From a virus, in the IMG/VR virus record IMGVR_UViG_3300009702_000785, positions 62,001 to 126,000 of that record: a stretch of 64,000 nucleotides of DNA. One strand, written 5' to 3'. Below, in pieces: positions 18,221-28,100 of the stretch; positions within the stretch are counted from its first letter, which is position 1; each line of letters opens with the position of its first letter. Below the pieces are notes generated by a model. That model did not search any database, was not told where the DNA came from, and saw nothing but the letters and a program-made list of their open reading frames with translations. The translations under genes were made by a program, and so were the position numbers.

Positions 18221-18535
18221 GGATGCATCGCTGTTATTAGATATTTGGAAGCTATTGACGAAATTCCGAAAGCACTGATCTTTGTCGCTCCTTATATTGA
18301 GAACGAAAATAAGCAAAACAGTCAAATCTTTTTCCATGGCCCGATTGCTTGGGATCAAATAAGAAAGTGCAAAGACATATATGCTATATTTTCTGATGAT
18401 GATCCGTTTGTTTCTCTAGAACAGAAGAATATTCTTCGGAATAAAGTTGATGCTATAACCCATGTCGAGTATGGTCAAGGACATTTCGATGGAGATAAAG
18501 TTCCTGAAATATTAGAAATTATTAAGAGTTTATAG
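18221..18535 (+). pseudogene. RBBP9/YdeN-like alpha/beta-hydrolase remnant, C-terminal half only
   Basis: This is a fragment of a small serine hydrolase. The open frame begins GCIAVIRYLE, which matches the helix directly after the nucleophile in the family's G-H-S-x-G elbow. It continues through the typical core to IFSDDDPFVSLEQ, supplying the acid Asp, and VEYGQGHFDGD, supplying the His. The nucleophile Ser and the first three strands are absent, because an in-frame TAA (18218-18220) lies immediately upstream and no N-terminal half occurs elsewhere in the window. The only usual start is TTG 18245, which would drop GCIAVIRY. The product should be catalytically dead. It ends in TAG, in frame with the open lead of the endonuclease gene. 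It appears to be a relic joined to the 66-aa gene by deletion, or cargo carried with the homing element. Confidence 0.7.
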
Positions 18536-18606
18536 GAAATGACAACTACCTCAAAAATATTTCGGAATAGGCAGGAATTAGCAATCTCCTGGCACAATGT
18601 GTTGCT

Positions 18607-18611
18607 GGAGG
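18607..18611 (+). promoter_or_regulatory. Ribosome binding site that sets the endonuclease start
   Basis: GGAGG lies 5 bases before the double ATG at 18617/18620. The earlier in-frame ATG at 18539 has no properly spaced site, so 18617 is the better start of the homing endonuclease. Confidence 0.75.
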
Positions 18612-18616
18612 ATACT

Positions 18617-19468
18617 ATGATGAAGAAAAGATGGACTCAAAATGAACTTAGTTTTTTGAAGAAAAACCTACAATTGATGACTATTCAAGAGATAGCTGGC
18701 AAATTAGGCAGAACAAAGCATGGCGTTTCAGGTAAGCTGAGGCGTCTCTATGGGGTCAATTTGGATAGAAAATCACCCAAAAGTGCGAACAGATACAATA
18801 TGAATATTGACAAGTTACATACAAAATCAGACGAGTTATTTTATTTACTGGGATTTATCGCTGCTGATGGAAATGTATCTCGGAACAGCAATACTATCAC
18901 CATCCGGCTCAGCTGGAAAGACAAACGCCTACTGGAAGATATAAAGAATTGGCTTGAGTACACTGGGCCTATTCGCAGAGAGGTTCAAAACGGATATATA
19001 CGGAGTGAAAGTGCTGTTTTATATATCACCAACAGGCATCTAAAAGACACTTTGCTGCATTACGGCATTGGACCAAATAAAAGTAAGACTATTAGGTTAC
19101 TGAACCCAATGTCGGATGAGTTTGCTGGCAGCTTCATTAGAGGGGTTTTTGATGGTGATGGATCAGTATGTAAGTCTAAGGATAACCATTTTGTAATTTA
19201 CATTTGTAGCAGTTCTATGGGTTTTCTTGAAGATTTACAAAAGTTAATGGGTTTTGGGAAAATTTCCACTAACAAAAATAAAATGCATCTGCTGTACATT
19301 CGATCATACGAAAAGAGAAGTTTTTTTGAACTTATGTATGATAATTCTAATCTGCATTTATCAAGGAAATACAAACGTATGAAAGAATCTTACGAATATG
19401 TCGTTCGACAGAATTGGAAACACAGGGAACGCAATAACCTCGGTCAATTTGCAGGAAAGAGGGTATAA
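18617..19468 (+). CDS. LAGLIDADG homing endonuclease, 283 aa
   Basis: This is a site-specific DNA endonuclease that promotes its own spread. It has two LAGLIDADG motifs, FYLLGFIAADGN (catalytic acid in ADG) and SFIRGVFDGDGS (acid in GDG), about 95 residues apart, as in monomeric two-motif enzymes. The N-terminal 50 residues form a SANT/HTH-like DNA-binding segment (WTQNELSFLKKN, TIQEIAGKLGRTKHGVSGKL). Length is normal. The frame is open back to ATG 18539, adding 26 residues, but GGAGG before 18617 favours the shorter form. No intron core can fit in the short flanks, so it looks free-standing. It lies directly before a structural gene that lacks a normal start codon, suggesting that its arrival disturbed that gene's 5' end. 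Confidence 0.9.
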   Translation: MMKKRWTQNELSFLKKNLQLMTIQEIAGKLGRTKHGVSGKLRRLYGVNLDRKSPKSANRYNMNIDKLHTKSDELFYLLGFIAADGNVSRNSNTITIRLSWKDKRLLEDIKNWLEYTGPIRREVQNGYIRSESAVLYITNRHLKDTLLHYGIGPNKSKTIRLLNPMSDEFAGSFIRGVFDGDGSVCKSKDNHFVIYICSSSMGFLEDLQKLMGFGKISTNKNKMHLLYIRSYEKRSFFELMYDNSNLHLSRKYKRMKESYEYVVRQNWKHRERNNLGQFAGKRV

Positions 19469-19470
19469 AC

Positions 19471-22400
19471 ATTTCATCGAGCACTCGTTATTATGGTCTA
19501 GGATTCTTTGATTTCGGTGACCCGCTCGGAACAGACTTTGCAGGTCAGGTAGAAATTGATCGCTTTGTCTTTATCGACAAGCAGCTATATGGCTTGATGA
19601 GTGTGTTTGGTAATGGCGTGCTGAGTGGTTGGACTGTAGAAGTAGATGAATTATTCACGGTCAACATCAGTCCCGGCGTTGGAAACATTAACTTCGTGGC
19701 CGCAAGGACGGAGTTTCCTGCCACGATCACCGAGTTGGTTCCCAACTCGATCAGCTATATCTATGCCAAAAAGGTGGAACGCACCCGGTTTGCAGAAGAT
19801 GTTGATTTCATTGTATGGCCTACGTCAGATTTAGGTGATCCTAATTTCTTATTATTAGCCGAAGTTGTTGTAGGCTCAACAGCCATTGAGAGCATTAACA
19901 ATGACATACGACAAAACATAGGTTTCATCGAGCTAATCAAAGCAGCAATCAAACTACACAAACACAGAGGCGGTTCACTGAATCCGTCCAAAATAGATTT
20001 GTCATCTGAGGTGAAGGGGCAATTGCCCTCATTCCGAATAGCTGACTTTGATGCAGAGAAGGTCACCAGCGGCACGTTTGATCTTTCTAGGATGCCACTC
20101 ATAGACCACCAAAATCTAGAGAATGTCGGCCTACTAACTCACCCACAACTTGACAGCTTCGTGAAAACACTGGAATCCAGCAACAAAGAGATTTTCGGAG
20201 AGATCAGTACATCGAACCTGTTGCAGTTGATTCTAGCAATGAAACTTTTATACGATGATAGCCAATCTGCTTTCCATATTAGTGACAGATGGGTAGATCA
20301 ATACTTCATCAACGAGTTTGCAGTTATTCCTGGTATTACACCAGATACTTATATCGACTTCGATAATACTACTGCCGATGTTGATTTGGAACAGCATGTT
20401 ATCAGCGGAGTTCCACCTACAACTGGCACATCATTTTATGTCACGTATGATACCAATCTTGCTTGGAATTCAGCCTACTCGCTTAACAACCTAGTTATTG
20501 CTAATGATACAGTAACTTTGGCATTCAACGAAGATGACGAATCTAACATTATAACTATTGAAGGTTTTGAATCGGCCACAGCACCTGGAGAAGATTTAAG
20601 TGGTGGTGACCAAACCCTCTTCAAAAAAGAAACCGTCATCATCTCCGACAATGCTATGATAGAAGCACATGATAGTGCGACTAACGTGGTGGAAGGATTC
20701 TACTCAGGTAAATTTACTTATCAGCAGGCATTCAGGGTACAGTATGTCAAAGAATTTTCCACTACCCAAGACTGGTCTACATATGACTCATTCGTACTAT
20801 ATATCAAAAGCCTTGATGTTGTCCACGGACCAGTCAAGATGTACTTTGAGGGTAATAGCAGTGATGACCGTAGCATAGATTACACCCTGCTGACGGAAAG
20901 CTCGGCATCAAGTCCACAGATTACAACCAACCCGGATTCATCTGCAAATGACTTTGAAGCTAGGGTGGTTGATCTATCTACAATACCTTTCCGTGACAAC
21001 ATAAAGAAGATCGTCATCTATACCGACGATATCGAGAATTCCTTCAGCTTCTTTGTAGACTATATAAACATTCAGAGGGCAATCTTGCTACCTGAGAGCG
21101 GCACCATGAAATTGCGTTACGCAAGTGGTGCCAAAGTTATATTCTCGAACATTCAGTGGGATACAATCGAACCATCTGGCACAGAGATCACTGTACGAGC
21201 ACGAGCAGCAGATGGCACTACACTACTTAATAGAGCAGAATATACTCCGTTTTTGAGTAGTGGTGATTTAATAAATCTAGAAGGCACGGACATCGAAATC
21301 GAAGTTGAGTTTTTCCCAGATACAGACAGAATCAGTTCCCCTGTTATGCAGTTGTTGCGCATACTGGTGGTGACCGAGGCCGAGATTGATGGTTTCCGAA
21401 TCGATACAGATGAGGAGTTTAACAGAGGTGAAAAACAAAATATAGAGGTGGACAGCAATATCACGCTTGATACACCTATATATGTGGATAGCTACTATTT
21501 CGCTTTAGCTAACACTGTTAATCAAGTCCACGAAAATACCACTAATTTTGATACGTCGTTTACCGAGTCAGATAACGTAGCATTATTTGGAGCGAGTTCA
21601 CCTATTGCACCTAATACTATTTTTGCTGCTGTCGAAGATAATACCGGTGATTCCGCATCGGCGCGATTTTTCGAGCCACGATCAGCACGAAGAGAAAGTG
21701 GTCGGGTGTTTGTAGTGGCCGATACATACAATGACCGTATTCTAGAGTATAGTGAAGACGGAACCTTACTGGCAGGGTTTGGGTCAATCAACTACGAGCA
21801 TTCAAATAAGGTATTCCCTATCTCTGCAAGTTACGATGTTAGAACTGGAATTTTGTATGTCGTTTGGAGTAAGAAAATATCATTCAAAACGGTTGACGTA
21901 AGCCAAATTACCTTACAAACAGCCACAAGTCAGATACAGTTGATAAAGAACTTTGATAAGATTCTAGGTCTGACGACGGATGAATTAGATCAGGTAAATG
22001 CTGAGGGGCAAATTATGCCCATCTATCTGTCTACGCAAAATGCAGGCTTGGCTCAACAACTACCTACAAATAACGCTGCTTTTATGCTTGCGAGTGACAA
22101 TGTTCTATCATCAGGTATTCAAAATGATTCCGTCTTCTACTCGAAAATAGCAACTGCCATCGGAATACCGATGTTTGTAGGCAACTTCGCTTACATTGAT
22201 GGTATATTCTCTCCTACTTGGGTAGAGAAGACAGACACAAATACTTATATAATCTGTAACGGAAAGATTGCGGTCAAAGAATGGGAGTTCCCTAGTGAGG
22301 CATTCCCTGGTAGTACAGAGAGCATAAACCTTAGTACTAACGTATCTAGTATTATCGAGGTGAATGAAAATAACCAGATCGTATACGGGTTAGATAGCGT

Positions 22401-22869
22401 GATGGAGTTTTCACCATTCATACCTGGACGTGCCCAAAAGATGGATGAACATACATTACTAATTGGTGGACTAAAGCCAGGAGGTAGTATTGGCAATCCT
22501 ACAGGAGATTTTGATTTTCGCAGCGTTGGAGGGCCATCTGAAACTCGTAAAGCACAACGAGATGTTCTGAATGAAATGTTTTTCACTCGGGCCGGGACTC
22601 CTTACGTTGGTGCAGTAATTGTATATGATACAAGATCAGGGGCAACCTCTTTTGAATACAGAAGTGCTGAAGGTGTGGTGGTCACTGATGTTGATATAGA
22701 CCCAATGTCAGGGTCGTATGTGGTAGCAGAAAGCAGCTTCACAAAATCAGGCCGAGTTATTAAGCTTGACGCTTCTGGGAACATTACTTTCAGTTTTGGG
22801 GAGGGTTTATATAGTCTGATTAACGACATAAATGTTCAAATTGATGGGTCAGTTGTTGTCTCAACATAA
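19471..22869 (+). CDS. Large tail/fibre protein with NHL-type repeat; normal start codon missing, about 1132 aa
   Basis: This is a probable virion protein. The reading frame is open from 19438, and clear protein sequence begins near 19480 (STRYYGLGFFDFGD, then VEIDRFVFIDKQLYGL). No ATG, GTG or TTG occurs in frame before TTG 19594. The best start is ATT at 19471, 7 bases after an AAAGAGGG site (19456-19463) inside the end of the endonuclease gene; starting at 19594/19597 would cut off 41 conserved-looking residues. Later regions include a helical segment (IGFIELIKAAIKLHKH), beta-sandwich-like parts, and an NHL propeller unit near residue 750 (VVADTYNDRILEYSEDGTLL). Insertion of the endonuclease probably removed or displaced the original start. 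The tail or fibre role is inferred from neighbours. Confidence 0.75.
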   Translation: MSSSTRYYGLGFFDFGDPLGTDFAGQVEIDRFVFIDKQLYGLMSVFGNGVLSGWTVEVDELFTVNISPGVGNINFVAARTEFPATITELVPNSISYIYAKKVERTRFAEDVDFIVWPTSDLGDPNFLLLAEVVVGSTAIESINNDIRQNIGFIELIKAAIKLHKHRGGSLNPSKIDLSSEVKGQLPSFRIADFDAEKVTSGTFDLSRMPLIDHQNLENVGLLTHPQLDSFVKTLESSNKEIFGEISTSNLLQLILAMKLLYDDSQSAFHISDRWVDQYFINEFAVIPGITPDTYIDFDNTTADVDLEQHVISGVPPTTGTSFYVTYDTNLAWNSAYSLNNLVIANDTVTLAFNEDDESNIITIEGFESATAPGEDLSGGDQTLFKKETVIISDNAMIEAHDSATNVVEGFYSGKFTYQQAFRVQYVKEFSTTQDWSTYDSFVLYIKSLDVVHGPVKMYFEGNSSDDRSIDYTLLTESSASSPQITTNPDSSANDFEARVVDLSTIPFRDNIKKIVIYTDDIENSFSFFVDYINIQRAILLPESGTMKLRYASGAKVIFSNIQWDTIEPSGTEITVRARAADGTTLLNRAEYTPFLSSGDLINLEGTDIEIEVEFFPDTDRISSPVMQLLRILVVTEAEIDGFRIDTDEEFNRGEKQNIEVDSNITLDTPIYVDSYYFALANTVNQVHENTTNFDTSFTESDNVALFGASSPIAPNTIFAAVEDNTGDSASARFFEPRSARRESGRVFVVADTYNDRILEYSEDGTLLAGFGSINYEHSNKVFPISASYDVRTGILYVVWSKKISFKTVDVSQITLQTATSQIQLIKNFDKILGLTTDELDQVNAEGQIMPIYLSTQNAGLAQQLPTNNAAFMLASDNVLSSGIQNDSVFYSKIATAIGIPMFVGNFAYIDGIFSPTWVEKTDTNTYIICNGKIAVKEWEFPSEAFPGSTESINLSTNVSSIIEVNENNQIVYGLDSVMEFSPFIPGRAQKMDEHTLLIGGLKPGGSIGNPTGDFDFRSVGGPSETRKAQRDVLNEMFFTRAGTPYVGAVIVYDTRSGATSFEYRSAEGVVVTDVDIDPMSGSYVVAESSFTKSGRVIKLDASGNITFSFGEGLYSLINDINVQIDGSVVVST

Positions 22870-22889
22870 TGTGCATCGTAGTCATCAGG

Positions 22890-22904
22890 AAGTGTATAAT
22901 ATGA
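22890..22904 (+). promoter_or_regulatory. Second copy of the promoter core before the fibre unit
   Basis: AAGTGTATAATATGA is identical over 15 bases to the promoter core at 4206-4220, with TATAAT at 22895-22900. The -35 region at 17-base spacing (TGCATC) is poor, so activity may depend on the shared core, on a phage factor, or be weaker. A GAGG ribosome site (22913-22916) and ATG 22924 follow. It lies in one of the two real intergenic gaps of the window. Confidence 0.7.
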
Positions 22905-22923
22905 AATAATTTGAGGATAAATC

Positions 22924-23997
22924 ATGCAACTGAACTACAGTTTATATCTTAATTATTCTGGATATAGTATAAGTGCTCAAGATTACATTCTTTCCATCCT
23001 AAAAACAGACCCAGGTTTTCCGGTACGGGTACACTTCCTGAATAAACCGGATGGCCTGTGCGTAAGTAAAAACAGGCTTCAGTTATTTATGGGATTACAA
23101 AAGAAAAAGAATGTTCCAGAGCAGACCAATCTGTTCCATAGTATACCGAAGTTATTCCAGCGGCCTCTGAAATCGAAGAAGCACATTGGACTTGCTGTTT
23201 TTGAAACCATCACGCTACCTCCCGAATGGGCCAACTATATGAACAGTATGGATGGCATATTCGCTGCATCTGAATTCAACAAAAATATCTTCGAGAAGGG
23301 CGGTGTAAACCGACCCATCACAGTGATTCCTCACTGTTTTGATACAGAGTTGTTTAACTCTGCTGTAAAGCCTGATGGGAGATATGCAAAGACAACGTTC
23401 TTTAGTATGGGGACATGGAAGAAACGCAAAAACTGGGAGACTTTAATCAAAGCGTTTTATGATGCTTTTGAAAACAAGGATAAGGTTTGTCTGCTAATCA
23501 AGACGGACAAGCCTAGGGAATTAAAGTCGCTAGTATCTAGAGTAAAGCGTACTTGCGAATGGAGAACAAAACATACTGCTCCTATTTACGCTGAGGAAAC
23601 TCATTGTGAATTTGAGGATATACCTAAGTTGATGAAAAAGGGAGACATATTCATTAGCACTAGTTTGGGAGAAGGTTTCGGGCTGCCAGGGTTGCATGCG
23701 ATGGCTCTGGGGATGCCTGTGATTACTGTCAGATTTGGTGGAGCATTAGAATATGCTAAACCTGAACTATGTACCTATATCGAGCCAAAGAGCTACAAAA
23801 CTTATATGGATATGGACGGACTACCACAATTTAGAAAGAGCATTTGGCCTGTTGTAAAAATAGGTGACGTTCGTGATGCAATGCGCCGAGTCTGGGAAAA
23901 TTACCCTGCTAATAAAGCCAAGGCTGCTTATCAGTACGTACACGATAACTTTTCTTACGAGGTAGTGGGTCCGAAACTCATCGAGGCTATACAATGA
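22924..23997 (+). CDS. GT4-family glycosyltransferase, 357 aa
   Basis: This is a retaining GT-B glycosyltransferase. The C-terminal half has the GT4 signature STSLGEGFGLPGLHAMALG with both conserved positions of the E-x7-E region partly kept (first Glu present, second replaced by His). The typical linker TTFFSMGTWKKRKNWETLIK and the preceding ITVIPHCFDTELF (acceptor-to-donor domain crossover) are also present. The N-terminal domain carries GLAVFETITLPPEWANYMNS and DGIFAASEFNKNIFEK. No signal peptide is seen. It is the first gene after the second promoter core and overlaps the next gene by 4 bases (ATGA), so it is co-translated with the fibre module. This suggests glycosylation of fibres or of a host glycan; substrate is unknown. 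It is clearly different from the glycosyltransferase at 1242. Confidence 0.88.
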   Translation: MQLNYSLYLNYSGYSISAQDYILSILKTDPGFPVRVHFLNKPDGLCVSKNRLQLFMGLQKKKNVPEQTNLFHSIPKLFQRPLKSKKHIGLAVFETITLPPEWANYMNSMDGIFAASEFNKNIFEKGGVNRPITVIPHCFDTELFNSAVKPDGRYAKTTFFSMGTWKKRKNWETLIKAFYDAFENKDKVCLLIKTDKPRELKSLVSRVKRTCEWRTKHTAPIYAEETHCEFEDIPKLMKKGDIFISTSLGEGFGLPGLHAMALGMPVITVRFGGALEYAKPELCTYIEPKSYKTYMDMDGLPQFRKSIWPVVKIGDVRDAMRRVWENYPANKAKAAYQYVHDNFSYEVVGPKLIEAIQ

Positions 23998-25172
23998 TTG
24001 AATTCAAAGTCGATCCGCCAAGTGGGCACGCCGAGTCTTGCTTAGACATCCGATTTATGGTCAAAGTGGATAAAGCAGATCGAATGCAAATAGAAATATT
24101 TAATGAGACAATTAACACTCGACTAGAGTTATTATCTGTTTCAAAGGGGGTCATTTCTGAAGAAAGAACTGCCATAGTTAAGAGGGCTAACTTTGTCGAA
24201 GGATACGTCAACCTATTTAACAAAGATAAGATGAACTCTAGATTAACCAATTTGGTTAAAGTTGATCTCAAATGCGTCGTCCAAATTGAGTTGGATGGCA
24301 AAACGACCACAGAGGAAGCTGTGCTGCCTTTCTATAATGAAAGCCAGTCATTGGATTCCCATATTATCCCGTTCGATTTGATTCTCGATAACCACGAGAT
24401 CGACATCAAAAATAACATACCGCTCAGTATGCAGATTGTGTGTGACGCTGAGGAAAAATATGAACTGGCAGTGAAATCAACGGCAGGGGAGATATGCACT
24501 TTTGAAGTTGTAACCAAGAAGGGAAGAAACCAAGTGATTCTGCCTTCTGAAATATTGTGGCATGAACTTGGAATACACAAGAATATTGGTGGCAAGTGTC
24601 AGTTATACTGGGTAAAGTTTGAAGGCATAGATCACATGAAGTACGTCAATAGAAAGTATGTACCGATTGCTGAATCTACTATCACATTTAACGATGTGTT
24701 GATGAGCCCGAGACCACAACAGCGACTAGGGCCAACAGGAAAAGATTTAACACCTGATTTTGTTTTGAGTCACAGGTATTTTGTGCCAACTTTTCAAGAC
24801 TTCACATCTTTGGGAGAGATTGCCAATCAAAGCCGCACAGCCAGTGAAACGAATGTTAATCGTATCAGGTTTTTGCATGAAACCCAATCGCTCGAACGAA
24901 AAGAAGTAGAGAAAATCGAAGCAATGTCTTCTAGTGATTCGGAGCGTCTGGCAGAGAGGAAGAAGCAGATGGCAGCGATGCGATCAATACCACAACCTGA
25001 TCCTCGACAGCGACTTCTGATTAACGCATATAAGAAGGCATATACTCGTAAGTTGGCTATGCCACGTACTGATAAAGCATACGTCAAGTACGCACCGACC
25101 AATCATCCAGTTAAAACTATGTCTGGGCCAAAATCTGGCGGATGTGGATGTTCTAGGACGAAGAATGCCTAA
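23994..25172 (+). CDS. Companion protein of the first giant fibre, 392 aa
   Basis: I do not recognise a family. It is beta-rich for residues 1-230. The segment NQVILPSEILWHELG, followed about 30 residues later by NRKYVPI, parallels NHIIVPKEIIWMMYK and NILYKVPI in the 258-aa gene at 39920. That gene likewise sits directly before a giant protein, so the two look like divergent paralogues. The C-terminal 130 residues are a charged helical region (SLERKEVEKIEAMSSSDSER) ending in a small Cys/Gly tail (SGGCGCSRTKNA). It overlaps the glycosyltransferase by 4 bases and the giant gene by 8, implying tight coupling. An attachment, adaptor or chaperone role for the giant is inferred from pairing only. 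Confidence 0.7.
   Translation: MIEFKVDPPSGHAESCLDIRFMVKVDKADRMQIEIFNETINTRLELLSVSKGVISEERTAIVKRANFVEGYVNLFNKDKMNSRLTNLVKVDLKCVVQIELDGKTTTEEAVLPFYNESQSLDSHIIPFDLILDNHEIDIKNNIPLSMQIVCDAEEKYELAVKSTAGEICTFEVVTKKGRNQVILPSEILWHELGIHKNIGGKCQLYWVKFEGIDHMKYVNRKYVPIAESTITFNDVLMSPRPQQRLGPTGKDLTPDFVLSHRYFVPTFQDFTSLGEIANQSRTASETNVNRIRFLHETQSLERKEVEKIEAMSSSDSERLAERKKQMAAMRSIPQPDPRQRLLINAYKKAYTRKLAMPRTDKAYVKYAPTNHPVKTMSGPKSGGCGCSRTKNA
25155..25158 (+). promoter_or_regulatory. Ribosome binding site that sets the start of the first giant gene
   Basis: AGGA lies 6 bases before ATG 25165. The alternative GTG 25144 has no matching site, so 25165 is chosen; the ATG overlaps the TAA of the upstream gene. Confidence 0.65.
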
Positions 25173-28100
25173 GCTGTCTAAAATAACAATTAACATGCTT
25201 CACACGATTGACCATGCAGCAAGAGCAAGCGGGTTTATTCCATACTTATATGGAGACTTGGCCCGCGCCATACAGTTGGATCAATATCCGGCAGATGGCA
25301 GGTTGGTCGAAGTAGTGTTATCATACGAACATAGTAACTCGGTAGATGATTTCTACCAATCTTTGTCCAAGAAAATAACCATTAATAGAGAGATAGAGCA
25401 TTTTAACGACTTGTACTCGTTCGTTTCCTCCCCCTATGTGGTTGAATGTCAATTGCGTCAGAACTTTAACGTATTCGACAACGACATAGCGGTATTCAAT
25501 GTTGATGCACTGTTTATAGAGATGGGGCATAATGCAGACCCGGCCCCAGAGACAAATGAGTTATTGTGTTTTAAGCAACCGGATGAATGGGACATTACTC
25601 ATGTCATTGGATTTGCTGCTAAACTTGGCGAGTACCCAGATCGAATTATTAATCCAGATCAGCGAGCAGCACTAGACGAAGTACAACTATTGAAAATGCG
25701 TCATCCCTTTGGTGTGAATATCGCTGAAAAATTAATTGATTTGCTTCTCACTGCAAATCCTGGCAACGCATTTTTGTTTCTATCGTCCTTCACCGATGGA
25801 AAAGATTGGCTGGCAACGCAATTTATAGAGTTGGCATCTCGGTATTCCATTGCTCTTAACGAAGATTTTGATTTACGTGAGATAATCTCGTCCAAAAAAG
25901 CGGAATTGCTTAACGTATACAGTGAGTATTTCAAAGTCAAAAGAGAGGATTCTGAATGGAATAGACAGCACTCTATACTAACATATCTGAAGCTACTGTT
26001 TGATTCACCATCTTTAACTATAGAAACACCATATATTGACAGAGTTTCTGTGTTTGCTGCCCCAGAGACTTTCACGGTTCCAGTGGAGAATGCAACTGTA
26101 ACAACGTTTGCTGATGATAGGTGGGCATGTTGTCAGGAAGGTAATATTTGTACAGAGGTTGATAAAGCAACTTGCACTACATTACGAGGTATATGGCATG
26201 AAGGTTTGTTATGTGACGCAGTTAATTGTAGTGTCGATATCCCAGGAGACTGTGAATATCCTCCTTGTCCACCATGCGATCCAGCGGCATGTGGTGATCC
26301 TGAAAATGGTGGCGAAGCCTGCTGTTGCTGTTCAAGTGTAGATATTGTTTCGGCAACAGCATTGCAATGCCACAAGCAGATCATCATATCCTGTAACCGA
26401 GATGGCACCGGGCCTGGTCCTGATGCCGATGGTATAGAACAAGTTTTTAATTCAAACTGTAGCCAATGTACCGAAGTTTGTGAGATGATAATCAACTCGT
26501 CTGGCCCAGACGGGTGTATTAACCCTCCTAACCCGGCATTACCCAAAGTTTGCTGTGGTGAGTTACCAACTCCTTGGTTTCTTGATCCTCCAACACCTTG
26601 CAGTTGTGATTGTGCTAGGTACGACGGTGACGGAGTTTGCTCATTACATTGCATGTCTTGCAGTGGAAAGCATGCATACTGTAGATCAATAGTTACACCG
26701 GGTGGACAAGATAACGATTGCGCTTATGATTTTACTATAGAGCCTGGGCCAGAATGCTGCGGATCACCAGCGGGATTTGATGTGATCTTTGTTATTGATG
26801 ACACGGGCAGTATGGGTAGTGAAATCAAAGATGTTAAAAACGGCATTATTGGTTTTGTCCAAAACGGAATTAACCGAGGAATTCTTTCCCGTCTTGCCTT
26901 GGTAACTTTCAAAGATGATGTGTGGGTCTATGGGTTTAACGATGATGGAACTTACAATACTAATAGCCAGGTAGGGCGTGGTGGAGATGAAAAGCCACGG
27001 CCTGGACCAGTAGATTTCACAACCGATGCTACTGAGTTTGAAGCACTTGTAGGTTCTTTAACTGCGAGTGGTGGTGGTGACGGCCCTGAAAATATATATG
27101 ACGGCTCTATGCAGGGTTTGCATTATAACATGCCAGGAGCATTTGGCAACATAATGATTACCGTGTGTGATAACTCGGCTCGCAGTGATACAACTCGTGA
27201 GCAACTCATCGACTTTGCGAATTCCGAAAATTATAAGATTTTCTTCGTGGGTCCAGCAACTGGTGCCGAGCAAATAGCCATACAGACTGGTGGTTTATAT
27301 TATGACCTGACTGATGCTGATTGGGATCAAATATTCCTCGATGCCTCATCTGCTGCGGGTATCTTCCCATCATCTTGTGCTTGCGTAGATTTTACTCCAT
27401 TACCGATTATTCGAGCGGTTGGCGACCCATCAGACCCAGACAACTACTTCCCTCAATGTGCCTGTGATGATGTTAGTCAGTGCCTTCCCAATACTCCTGG
27501 TGAACTTCCATCAGAATGTTATGAATTTCCGATTCCTAAATGCGTTTCACCTGATACAGCAGAAGATTGCGATGGAATATGTGACATACCATTTGGAGTC
27601 AACGTATGTGGCACAACAATTACTATTACTCCGACCGAAACCAACATGACATGTTGTGGAACTTTGGATGGGTTCGGATGTACTTGCCCTGGTGGTGGAG
27701 GAGAATGCCCAGATTATCAGTGCTGTGGAGCAGAATGTGATGAGTTATGTGATTGGCTTGCAATACCATTCCCAACTCCAATTCACAGTAGTGTCGGCGA
27801 GGCACAGCAGTTTGTCTGGAACAACTGCCTTGCTAAAGCAACAGGGTCGTGTGGGGACGACTGCCTGTTATTCCCTACAGGTGAATGCGAAGATGATGGG
27901 GTTACTCCTATTGAATATTTCAAGGAAAAGTCGGGGCTGTTTGATGAAGTAGCGACTATATATGCTAATTGTGGTGGCGAAGGTGGAGCTTGCTGCATAG
28001 GAATAAACTGCACCACGGTATCTAGTGAATCGGAATGTGACGGAGTATGGATGGGCTATGGTACGCCATGTACTCCCAATCCTTGTGGTGGCCCAGGTGC

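Noticed and set aside
18539-19476. Group I intron carrying the LAGLIDADG gene, with exons MTTTS and SSTRYY
   Set aside because: Only about 60 bases lie before and fewer than 10 after the endonuclease ORF, too little for a group I catalytic core. Candidate borders also fail the usual U at the 5' exon end and G at the intron end together with a kept frame. An insertion that displaced a start codon remains possible.
18232-19492. 7-base direct repeat GTTATTA flanking the hydrolase-endonuclease segment, whose collapse would give ATG CAT CGC TGT TAT TAT in frame with the next gene
   Set aside because: The left copy lies within codons that encode the conserved hydrolase segment GCIAVI, so it is better explained as part of that gene. 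A 7-base match over 1.2 kb is easily due to chance.
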